Below, one piece after another: positions 1 to 12,700 of a DNA stretch of 64,000 nt (position 1 is the first letter of the stretch; each line of letters opens with the position of its first letter). The notes beneath the pieces are model-generated. The model searched no databases, was not told the DNA's origin, and worked only from the letters and a program-made list of their open reading frames with translations. This DNA comes from Lineus longissimus (lineage: Eukaryota; Nemertea; Pilidiophora; Heteronemertea; Lineidae). A program made the position numbers and the translations under genes. Where the stretch lies: contig NC_088309.1 in NCBI RefSeq assembly GCF_910592395.1, positions 17,920,599 to 17,984,598 of the forward strand, given 5' to 3'.

Positions 1-697
1 ATTCCTGGTCTCAGGTCCCTCTGCGAGATACAGAGCTGACTTGTGTCCTTCCTGGGCATCCCACAACCATTCAAGCACTCCTCTCCAGGCCCCGAATAGC
101 CCCATTATCCCGCTATCCAGTGACTATGGCACGCAACATGCGCTACAGATATCGCCAGACAGTTTGACATTGTAACATTTTACACGATCAGGTATTCAAG
201 AGAAAGTCAAGCTACAGAGTGTATATGTATTTAATAGGCAGCAGCGTTACTCAGTTACATTTTAGATTAGGTACAGAATTTTCTCCACTTAATTTTCATG
301 CCATCAAGATCTGCGCAAAAAATGAAAAGTCTATCTACAAAACTGCTCTTCTTGCAAAGCTCGTCATTGTGCCCAATACGCATTCCTGTCTTTGATCCAG
401 CGAATAGTGTGCATATATATTGTATACATCATATATATATATAGTTTAGTGATTGCATGTTCAGGTCCATCAGGAGCACAGATTCACGAGCTTTCCTTCG
501 CTGCTTGCCTTTTGTTGCACACTTCTCAATCGTTAGCATAACGCACAAGTTCAAATATGTGCAGCAATGATACATGTAGGTCTCTATTATTATTAGAAGT
601 AGTTGGTTCGTAAGTAATGATGTACAAAAGAGTTCTTTCTTGTTTCTGTAGTAAAAAAGAACTACGAAATGTTCTTCTGAATAGCGCTGGCAGAAAA
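1..697 (-). other. 3' UTR and downstream flank of tropomyosin exon 9a
   Basis: No coding exon seen. No perfect AATAAA was found on the minus strand; a weaker ATTAAA lies at 235-230. The 3' UTR may continue beyond the window. Confidence 0.5.
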
Positions 698-780
698 TTA
701 ATAGCCAGCCAACTCGGCGAAAGTGCAATCCAGTTCGTCGCTGATGGCCTTGTACTTCATCTTCTCAGCCAAAAGTTCGT
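698..780 (-). CDS. TPM: Tropomyosin last coding exon 9a (canonical)
   Basis: Acceptor CTCCTTCCAG, 83 bp to TAA. Encodes D then [20 protein letters not shown] and AELAGY, ending in the GY characteristic of muscle-type invertebrate tropomyosins. Phase 1 entry accepts exon 8a or 8b. Confidence 0.96.
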
Positions 781-3700
781 CTGGAAGGAGAGCAAAAACA
801 AATGTCACATTTCGAGAAGGTTTGGAGGACGGAGAGCTGAAAGACTATGTTTACCTTAACTAAAATATGCTTGAACAGCGTATCAAGCAAAACCAGGAAA
901 GAATGTCAAATTTTATAACTACCATCTCTCTGCTCCGTGAATTCTCCCTGACCAGGGTCGTCCACTCTCTCGTTCCCCTTTCTCAAGCCCCCCTGGCTTT
1001 GCACAGACTAACTGCACTGTTTTTATATTGGCAGTTGTCCATGGTTTTGAATCATGCTGGCAGGTACATAAGTTCATGGAAGAGAGTGGAATGGCTAGCA
1101 GCAGTGCCCCAACATAGATTCAAATTCCTGGTTCTTGGCTTTTATTGCAACTTCTCATTTCTAGAACGTGGACTCTACATACAGACCCTACATGTAGGAC
1201 CATGCCACCAAGAACACTGAAATCCCCAATCCCATCGTCCACTCATCTCAATCCAAACTTCTGTCCTCGCCCATATCATCATTCGAAGATCTACCGGCAA
1301 TAAAGTTTCCTTGCCTTCAGCAGAGTGACAAGCTAATAACATAAATGGGTTCAGGAACATGCCGAGAGATGAGGCTACCTACCACCACTCACAATCAATC
1401 AGGACTCCAAGGGCAAGTCTTTAACACAAGCATATCCATCCTATCATTTGCCAACATCTAACTCTGGTCTTGCCAACTTACCATCAAAATCAAGACAACA
1501 AGTTTTTCTGATGAGACCATTATTCAATGCTGACAATGACTGAGCAGCCAAACTTTCTTAAACTGAACATGAACTATTCTAAAACACCTCCGACAAATGA
1601 TAATGGATTATGACTGAACAAGCCTTGTTCCAACCAGAGGTTTTGGTGAGACAACCATAACCTGCTGGGTTGGTATAAGTTGTGTCGGAATGCAGATTTT
1701 TGGTGGATTATGCCTAAAGCATACATTGCATCAAGCTGAGGTGTTTTAGAATAGAAGTTGATTCTTCACTGTCAACATTGGTTGTCTAACAAAACACTGC
1801 TTGGATGGAGATGCCATTTCAACCAAAACCTGGGCTCCCACCTAGTTTTTGGCCAACATGTTAGCTCCATCCTTGCAGTGCCTGATTGGACAAGCAATAC
1901 CGCCAGTTCGACTCCAATTTCTGAAACAGTTCATCTGCAGCATTTTGAAACACTGTCACTGGATACATTTTCCCGATTCTGTATTCTGTGTGCTCCAAAC
2001 CGAGCTTGCTTTGAACCATAGTCTTGAATAGTAAAACCATCAAGGCCATTCTTGGTACTTACTCTAATAATATCTGCCTAAAATCAATGGACGTCTGCCT
2101 TTTACATCTCCTGCAATGAGCCCATCACCGAGCTGAACTCATCCTCTAACTTCTTGTACTTATTCCTCAATGCGGAATTTTCGTCTGTAAGATTTAACAC
2201 ACACATAGCAAAATGCAAGGCAAACATCATGCGGTAAGTGAACAAACAGGAGTGGTTATTCATCACAAATCAATCCATCTCGAAGTCACTTGACAGAGAA
2301 AGATGAGCAGTCATTTAGTGGAATGCAAATTTGATTTGCTTGAAAATGGCATTGAGACGCCATGGTCCATGGCATTGAGACTCCATGGTCCATGGCATTG
2401 AGACTCCATGGTCCATGGCATGGAGACTCCATGGGCCATGGCATAGAGACTCCATGGTCCATGGCATTGAGACTCCATGGGCCATGGCATAGAGACTCCA
2501 TTCGAGAGGAGAAAACGCAATGAATAACCACAAACATGACAAAGGTAAGAAACAAACAATGTAGCCAGCAGGTTGTACGTCTTGAAGCTTCAAGGGTTAA
2601 AACCACGCAATTCTGCTGCGCTCACATTAACCCTTGTTGGGTAAAGATGTAAGGATTGATCGAAATAAAGTCACCGAAGTAATAAAACCATGATATTGAA
2701 ATTCCATCATGAAAATCAGAATGGTGCAGAGAAGCAAACATCAAAAGCCTTTTACAACCATCAGTTTAAAAACATTTAAAGGGATGTTTGCTCTTTGTTT
2801 CAATGAGGCAGGGTTTTTTGGTTCAAACTCACCACCAGGAATATTTTCCTGTGGACAAAAGCAAAAGGATGGCAGGACAACGGATCACAAGGAATGAGAT
2901 TTCTATGACAAACAGTGTGTGATTGTGTAATCTTCCAATAGTGCAGTGGTGGCAAAACATAGTCACTGATAATCTGCCAGATGGCAGCACCTTACTATTC
3001 GACATGTTCAACCAACCTGCTAAATACACGGCCTGGATTCCATAAAGTAGTGCGGGACAATCACCAGATTGTTACACTCTAAAACCTCCCCACATGAGCT
3101 CCAGGCTGTACATGATAGAAGGCAGACTGAAGCTCAGCTTGGACATGGTTAGGAGTGCAGTAACAACTTGGGGACTGCCATACAACTAGATCATCATTTC
3201 TCAGAGCTGGTTCATTTTCATGACCTCGTTGTTAGGTTATAACCTGACTTCATGACCTCACTGTTAGGTTATAATCTGACTTCATGACCTCACTGTTAGG
3301 TTATAACCCGACTTGCATGACGTAGTGGCAGATGAAGACCGAGCAACATAATTTGTGACGTCTGGGGTTAATGACGTCAGAAAACGTAACAGAGCCATGT
3401 TGCTTGCCATAACGTCATGCAAGACATCTATACCACACGTCAGGCACTGGTAGATAGATGACTGTGAAACAATTCTCAGCATTCACTCCAATGCCCTTTT
3501 GTGTTGTGTTTTAGCTGTGCAGTGAAGTCTAACATCCGACAGCAAAGATTTTGAAAATGAATATCTCCGAGGCAATATGATACGCAATGTCATTCATTGA
3601 TTAATGAGTTAATGGAATGGTGTATTAGTTGCTAAAGTATCTTGCCATAATCAGTGGATCATGTCAAAGGAATGCATGTTCATAAGAACAGTCAGTTCTT

Positions 3701-6700
3701 TGACAATACGTGTTTTGACTGGTTGTGAAAAGATACAAAACTAAAACAAATTTGATTTGGTAATCGATTTGTTAAAATTAATTTGTTAGATTTTGTCTTG
3801 GGTAAAAAACTCTTGTGTCAAATATATTACTACATGTATTCCTACTTCGTGGCTTAATTTCCCAATGAAATATTTCACTTCAGTTAACTGAAATAGCCCT
3901 CGGCTCAAATTTAAAGCATAAATTGTCTATGAAAGCAGAGGATACAACGCTGATCACAACTTCGAAAGACTTACTGAAGTTGAAATAAAGACAACTACAA
4001 GCTGTTTAAGGCTTGCAGATATATTTTTGGTACAACATATACACTAAAAGCTAGAATACAACAGAAAATTACATAGAAGAGAAGAAAATAATTCAAATTG
4101 AGGAGGACCAGTAACGTTTAACTAAATAAGGCCTAAATCACATGTTAAGCTTTGGACACAGAAGGATTTCTGCCACGGACTTTCTGAATGAGTAAGCCTA
4201 TGTGTTGGCTGGGTGTGCTGAGCAAAGTTTCTAAAATTTACAAGATGTCTTGCTTTTCTTTGAAACCGATGGTGTGCATGTCTAAGGAGTCCTGATAGAG
4301 TCAAGTCAAAATTGTAGCTGAAACCATTTAACATGGCCCTAATTCAAGGACATTTTACAAGGCCTATAAAAGCAAAGGCTTAGGTATGTAATGAATAATC
4401 TGCTTGGGTAAACAACAAGCATATATACCGTGGGGATTCGTGCTTACAAGAGGAACTAAAGGATTGGTCTCAGTTAATACATAGGCCTGTTCAGATAAGT
4501 CCAATTTTTATAATCACAAGCAGTGTTCGAAAATCAACATTCTTCAAATTTTCGTCTGTTCACGACAAGACTTCAACAGATAATGACTTGATCATTGCTG
4601 ATGTTGTTGTCGTCATCATGATTTGCAGACAGTCTTGTAGTGTACAGACAGAAATTTAAATAACTTTGCTGGTGATAACAGAACCTTTTGACCATATTAG
4701 ACCAAGCAAATGAACCTATTTGAGTCTGTTCAGGTTACATTATAGGGCTAAACTAATTTTAAGCAAGGTCAGGAACACCAAATCACATACTGAGGAGAAC
4801 ATGTCTAGCACCTAGCGCCATTTATTGACACAGTCACAGGTACTGTTTGTCCAGGATATACAGCCCTGTAGCAGGACATATATGATATTTACCACAACGT
4901 AACATAACTAGCACTAGCCTGCTAAACAGCAAAACAGATATCTACTTGGGGCCCAACCACTGATCGAATTAAACATCTTAGGTGTAAACATGAATGAAAT
5001 GTATGCGAGACAAGCTGCGTCAATGCAGAAATGGGCCTGGTAGAATTATGAGCATTACTACTAACTAACCAGGTTTCATGCTACAGAATAATATTGTGTA
5101 AACATTATTTCACCAATTGGGGAAGAGACATTCCAACACATGATTACAAGCATTTAGTTGAAAGGGTCCTCCACATCCATATCCAAAGAACCTCCAGCTC
5201 TGCTGATCTTGGATCAGCATTATTTTATACAAATGTACATCTATCAATTTGTAACTTGATGACAGGATTGCATAGGAAACGACAACAGGTTCTTTCGATT
5301 CAGATTCAGACTTCAATCTAACGGTTAGTATTAACTACAGGTTATTTTGGTATGACCACGGCTAAAATAGAATCAAGAAATCCAAACTAACTGTCTGTAG
5401 CAGTGCAAGTAAACAACTGCCACCTGCTTTTGAGTTTCTAAGGATAACATTTCACCTCAAGAAATAGGATAACCAATTTTTTGGAAGGATGTCGTGTGTG
5501 TGCACCGAAAGAGTCTTAGCAGAAAAGTGCCAAACACTGTGCTAACACTTCTATGTGACACATAGAAAAAAGAATTTTCGTAAAAGGTTCCAATGTCTTT
5601 GTATTAATACAAGAAGAATCACAAGATTTTGTTTTAGGTCCATCATTACTTCCCAATTTTAAACATCGTTCAGGTCAGCAGGAACTGAATTCATAATCTT
5701 TTAAACTTATCCTTCTCAATTACTTTCCATCAGAAGCAGTTTCAACCAAGTACGTTAGTTATAAAAGTAATTTAAAACTTTTCATCACTAGGATAGATTT
5801 CAAATGTTTTTCTCTTCCACTCGGTTTGTTTTTCAGGAGCAACAATGCCCACCACTGATATATCAGGGTTGCACCAAGCAGAAATGCCCGACTAGAAAAC
5901 CAACTGAAGCAAGGAGAGCACTTCAAAAGCCCTTCTTTAAAACCATGGACTTCTTGGGCTTCAGTTTATTTCCAATTAACTTTTTTCTTTCACTAGTACT
6001 TTCTTAATTTGGAATCAATTCTCAATCTTGTAAGGTTAGTCCAACTGAACCACCACCTATTGGTATTAGTAGAACCTACCTTCCAGTTCGTTTATCTGAC
6101 TGATGGAATTCCTGTAATTGCTCTGTAGCTCATCATATTTAGTGGTTAACTAGTAAGAGAGAAACAAATCAAGCTATCAAGTCGATGTAATGCGATCTTC
6201 AAACACCATGCTCAATATTCTAAATGCCTACCTCCACCTGTACATAAATATGTTTAATTGCCTGTTCAAACCTAGAATTCCTGAAACGCCCAAGATCAGT
6301 TACCTGACATCCGCCTGCATATGGTCATGGATAACAAGGAATAGCTATTGAATACTGTGCCTTTATTTTTTGTCCCGACATGGCACTGAATATAAAGTCA
6401 CCTTGAATATCCTTACCAATTTTACTGTGGAAAGCAAGGAAACCTTTTCCAATTGCCAAAGACGGTGCCTTGCATTGAAGACATTCTAAACAGCAATTTT
6501 CAGATGATCAAATTTTTTGGCATTGTGACTGTCACACCAATATTCAATTCCTATTCCTGTCCGACCATATCCCTGTTCACCTGAAATCTCCAATTAGTAT
6601 TTAGTACTGAGCATTCGTAATGTTTCCTACATTGGTTAGCTAGGGATGGTTCTAAAGGTTTTAATGTGAAGTGTACTATAAAATAGGTCTAGGAGTCAAG

Positions 6701-9700
6701 AAGAGGATGGACCAGAACTGGTTGAAGTCGGAAGTAATGTTGGGAGAATGTAAGAGATATAAAGGGAAAACAAAGAAACAGGAGGAAATAGCAGATTTCA
6801 AAACTCTCAATTAAGTTTGATGAAATACAATAAAAGCCGACTTTTTTCCACTGAATATCTGATGACAACATCAAAGCACATTATGTAAACCTTTCCAGTA
6901 TGTCTCTCTACAAAGGGTGCTGTCTGCATCACTAGCACTTCAGCACAACAATACATCAAAATGCAGCGCAAGATTTTCTCTCCTGGAGTTATTAGGAGCA
7001 CTTTAATCTAATGGCTCATTATGGTCCACCAATTATATCTGCGTTTTTGTTCAATACTGATTGATAAGTAACCAGACTGGTTGAACTCACTTTTTCCTAA
7101 AACATTTCAATTTCTGTTCAGACACATACTATGTTTGTAACAGTGAAATGTTCTAGTCTTGTTGATTTCCATTTAGGACTTGTTCCAAGAGGACCGATGC
7201 TAGAAAGACAGGCAATCTCACATCTCATATCTCAAATCTAATTGTCACCTGGTTTGTCAAGTTTGAGAGTTAGGAGGATGATGGGAGGTGTATCGGAGGG
7301 AAAGGTCTACATGTCTACAGGAAAACTAAAGCGACTACAACATCAACGGCACTGAAATAAATGAAAATGAAAATAAATGGGAAAAAAATACACTGAAAAG
7401 GCACAAAAAATAAATGTGTGTTCTGTCGACTGGCCATGCATGCTCATGCGCAGCCATACCTTCCAGTCTGTCAACCTCCTTCTGGAGTTTGGATACGGTC
7501 CTCTCAGCCTCTGTTGCTCTGTGTTCAGCCTAGTGGAGACAAAGGAGATTGATTTATATTATAGTCACAGTGGCAGAAGAAAGCTGTTGGTACACCGCAC
7601 TAGCGTGCTTTGAAAATGTAATTAACTTCAGAAAGAACTGCACACCAAGGCAATTGGTTACTTGTTCCATCTTTCTTTGAAACCAACAAGTCTGTGATTT
7701 GGCTTTACCCACAATAATTCCAAAGCATGCTATCTCTATTATGGGATATCCTAGCCACTGCTGAAAAGTCCCAAATCTTCTGAGTTTACTGCTGCACATC
7801 TTTAGATACCAAGAACATCAGCTAGCAAATTTGTCATATTCCCCGTAATAAGACTTTTTATACCAACAGCTTTCAAGGACAATATCTCACACACATGCAG
7901 ACAAAACAATACCATCAACAGCCACAACATCATGTGGCTCCCTTTTGAAGGCCGGAACATGCTGTCAGTTTGGATATCTCTACATCAAAATAAAACAATA
8001 GTTAATGAAACTAAAGATTGAAATATTTTCAAAACTAGCCATTACCCAATGAATATTTATAAGCTTTTGTCAATGAGGTCATGTCCATCACTTGACCTAC
8101 TGGTCACCGAAGTAGCACAATTGTGTCAAGGCGCACAGTGGTTTAGTGGAACAGCGCTGGCGTCAGACAATGTCCTTGGTAAAACTCCAAGCCCAGTCAC
8201 TGACCAATTTGCGACAGGTCCTGCATCTTGAAACTGGGACAAATTTTCTGTGGAAACCGGGATGATTATACACAAGGAGTGTGTGCTAAAGAATATTATC
8301 ATCTTTTACACATTCCAAGGTGGGAAGTTCTCTCAGTCCCAGTTTCAAAAAGTGTACGCCATTAGCTTTTCAACTCGGGATGGCTACCCGAATTTACTAT
8401 TCAGGCAAACTTTCTGGATTTCACCGAGTAGAGGCTTGAATTGAACGTAAGCAGTGAGCTGAATCTTTATAATCGGTCCAAGTGGTGTTTCCTTTTGGCC
8501 AACCATCCTAAATTTTATCAAGACACTTCAGGATGGCACTGGGTTATCTAGAAGTTTGCCAGGCAACAATGCCCCAAAAAACTGTATATCATGTTTTGTG
8601 GGACAGGGTGATATACAATACACTCCATACCTGGGAAGACTACACTGCCATTTCCGGCAACACTTGACTTTGAACTGATGATAAAGATTCAGCAAAAATA
8701 TACATGTACAATATGCAAAGTGAAACATAATCATGAGGTGTCCCAGAAAATTTAAAAAAAATTTAAGTTGAGAAAATTTTATGTTTTCCAATGCTGGACA
8801 ACTATCAAATAATGCACGGAATTTAATCAATTCAACATGTTGCTTAGAATAGTTTCTGGGACAATTTGTTAACCATGATATTAGAAAACTGCCTTTAGAA
8901 ATGATTTATTCTCCTCCAAATTATTCGATCGTATTGAAAACCAGGCATGCATTCCACATTAAATTTTACCCACTGACAAAAGAGTGTTGTATATGAGATT
9001 TCTTGTTTTTGGTTCTCAGCATGCACAGTATGATGATAAATGTATTTCTGGACTGAAAGAATGAGTACTTACCATCGAAAATTTACATGAGCAAGAGAAG
9101 GGGCCATTCATGAAATACATATCAACTGAGAGCTATTTCTGATACACTTAGTTAGTCTCTACATAAACTCTTCAAAAGTTTATTTCTTCACGTGTTCTAT
9201 GGTAGAAGTTTCCAAGAGAAATTAGAGAATGGAGCATGTATATTGATTGAATGACCCCTCTCCAAATGGACCACAAGTAAGCAGCAGGACTTACAGCAAA
9301 AGCAGTTGTTTTTACAATGTGTAAAAAATATCTAACACCGGGTTTCGTACCGTATTTGAGATTGTCTTAACCAACCAAAAAAAGAAGCCGTATCTTTCCA
9401 TGAAAAACTTCTAAAAACCTTTGAAATATTGCAGTGCAGATAGAGCAGAGAAAACTGTGTTGCCTTTTGAAAACCATCATCAAAACCAGACCACTTCTAG
9501 CTAAAGACAGTGAAGATAGTGATGAATTCTGTCACAGGCATTGCCGTTTTTGTAGACAGAAGTTGAAGTGTGCAACAAAGAGGGTGCTTTTGTTGGAATT
9601 GGGGGTTTGAGCATATGTTCTAACAACTGGTACATAAACTAATTGACACCTGGTAAGCTCTGATACAAGCTTTTGGTGATACAACAGATTAACATAGGGA

Positions 9701-12700
9701 AGGTGATTTGATAACTTGGTTTGATATCCATGTCAATATCTTTCAGTCTCTATCCCATGGATGCTGGGATGCTGGGATGCTGGGGATGCTGATCCCATGG
9801 ATGCTGGGATTCCAATCCGGTCAATAATTTTTCTCACCAAATTCTAATTCCCAAGAAGTGCTTGCTCTACTTCGCATCTTTCTTACAAAATTGCCAAGCC
9901 ACTCCACTTGAGATTCAACATGTAAGATTCATTCATCATTTTCTTTTTGCTTTTTATCCACTTAGTTCATATCAAAATATCACTTTTCCAATCTGTGTGT
10001 TACCAAGGGTAGGTACTGTGGAATTGATACAAGTGTGATTTTCACTAAGGAATATTCAACATCAAGGGAGATCCAGACCTGTGTATGTAATGTGGAAGAA
10101 GGTGAATGGACACCCATCACCAGCTGCTATATGCCACTTTCCTCAAGCAGAAAACTAGGACTTCCAGTACTGGCCAACCAGACGACATCTATCATACTTA
10201 CTGGCAAAGAAAGCATGGCCAGGATTGGTTGAAGGGCTCTGATGTGTCAATAAAGGTGGAAGTTCTACAATTCTGCTTGAGGAAAATGGTGAATTTGCTA
10301 AAAGCACTGGGACTCTTTCCTTGAGAAATCCAGGGTTATGAAAGCACTAGGAAAGTTAGCTATCGTGTATTAAAACATGGGACGGACACTCCATGTTCTA
10401 TAAGGCTAGGCAAAAAAAACTTACTTCTGCTATGCACAGTTTATTCTTTTCAATCTCAGCTTCGTAGTGATCCTCATTTTCTGCATACTTGTAGAAAAAA
10501 ATAAGAATGGAATGAATATCGGATAAACGAGCAGAGAATGGAAAATGGACTTACATCCTTCAGCCTCTCGGTAAGGTCACGGATCGTTTCCTCATAGGTC
10601 TCTTCCCTTTGTGATGCCTGAAGTCAGTGAACAGAATCACGGTTTGATCATGTTTATAACGACGGTCAATTGCCACACTGACATGCTTTTAGTTCACGCG
10701 ATGTTCCAAGAGATGAATCAGTTACGCATGGAAGTACAACTCAACTAGCTTGAAATCATTCTTTGAACAAGAGCTATTTAATCCAGCAAACCAAAACTCA
10801 TGCTATTGTAACCATGAAGGTCCCCTTATATCTTTCATGCTCTTTATTATATTTACCCAAAGGTTTTGAGTTGTTAGTTTACCAATGAAATGACATACAA
10901 TCCCCTCCCCCCAACTTCAGATGAACAACATGCGCCTTTTGCACAAACTTACGTACCCCCCCCCCCCCATACGTACCCCCCCCCCACACCCTCCTCACCA
11001 ATACACAATGGTAGCAACTAACAACTAGTTTGTAAAAATTTGAAGCAGAAAGGACAATGCTCTCTAATGGTTTTCTGTTTAATTAAAGTAAATATGACCA
11101 CAGCTGACTTTCATTTTTGCATGCAGTGAGGCAACAATTTCCAATACTTCTTCTTATTATCCCCCCCCCCCCCGAACGATTGATTTCATATTCATGCAAG
11201 GCAACTAGGGGAAGAGAGAACAGAGAATGAGGCTGTAAACGGCATTCTGCTAAAAAGAACTTTAAGTTAGTTGTGTTTGTAAGAAACAGCACCGGGAACG
11301 AGTCTGAAACAATTTTGGTTCAAATTTAAATTATCAAATTCATTGAGAAAAATCCAGTGCACAAACTTGATACACATAGCCAAGTGTTTATCATGAGGTT
11401 TGCTTTAAATCGCAACAGAACAGTGAACAGATTGAGCATGTTGAGCAGATATCAGACATGAAAACCTGGTGCCGTTTCTTTTGACAGGTTCCTGCAAGGC
11501 AAAATTAGTCATGTGGACCACTGACTCAAATAAAGAGGACGATTCACATGGTAAAGACCTTCCCATCTGATTTATATTCATGTAGGAGGACGTAACTTAC
11601 AAGAATCTGAGCAATGACATGCTTAGGGTTTGTAATATTATTCGTCTAAGTTCAACAATTAACACATCTGTTTTTGTAAGTCCTTGACTTTCAGGAAGCC
11701 AGTCAGTACAATTTCTCTACATCACAACCATCAGCAACCAGACGTTCAGCGAAAACTGACCAAACTTAAGTCTCATAAGTTACATTTAGATGTTTTAAGT
11801 GGATTACGCAACTTCTAAACCACCACACACACTTTTTCATACTTATACAAACTGCTAGTATTCATTCAGTCAATTAAATTCAAACAATTCATACGTCACA
11901 TAATATGCAGTTGATATAATTGCTCAAGGCATTCTTAATACCAGTTCTGATAGTGTTACTCAAAGTCAATTAAAATTGTTTTCCACGTTGTACCTATATA
12001 GTGCCACTAATTGGTAATATTGCATGATAGGTAATGATTTGCTGTAACAAAGATATTATTTCTCAAGGTCAAATGAGTGAAGTGTAATGTTCCATTTTCC
12101 TCAATTAGTTTCATACCAGTCAATAAACAACATCGTAGGTCAAGATGGCTGAAATTCCAGTCAAGTACCGTTAACTCACGTTTGGGCCAAAGGAAACCTG
12201 TCTGCCAGTGCCGTCTGGTGCCTTTCAATAATGAACACATCAGAATAAAACAGAATTGAGATTCTGATAAATTGATTGGAACATTACTAAACTCTCCATT
12301 CAGTTGACCCAAGGTGTCAAGCGGTCCACAAAAATCGAGCACACAATGAAAAGAACATGTTGATCACACCATGCGAGGTCCGGTAACCGTTTACCTCAGC
12401 TTCACTGATTTCCAAGGATTTGAGGTTATTACCAACAACCCGCAGTTCCTCTTCTAGCTCAGTTACTTTGCTGAAATATAAGTGGGAAAGATGAGGATAA
12501 TGCCAAATCGCATAGTGTTCCCCCATTTTGTATGGTGTTGGTTTGGGTGATACACGTTGTCCTGTGTCATCTCATGCTTGGAGCTGAAACACAATTTTCA
12601 TTAACACCAAAGTTCAGCATATATACCACATCAGAATAAAGCTTCTGATAATGAAATATTTTGTTGGGCAGTGGAATCCATAAATGGACTTTAACTTTTT

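Larger units (their letters stand above)
2185..6079 (-). other. Intron between exons 8b and 9b
   Basis: Apart from the two tandem repeats above, nothing recognisable; open frames here show no tropomyosin pattern and no paired splice sites. Confidence 0.6.

Noticed and set aside
1484-1570. Minus-strand open stretch ending at a GTAAGT donor (…LDFDG).
   Set aside because: No acceptor in a fitting place, no tropomyosin similarity; the frame simply continues and stops.
2286-2606. Three overlapping minus-strand open frames of 82-106 codons.
   Set aside because: They are translations of the 23-bp minisatellite; repeats without stops give long frames by chance.
8130-8240. A SINE head-like stretch (GTGGTTTAGTGGAACAGCGC).
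   Set aside because: No B box at the proper distance and no terminal structure; cannot be supported.
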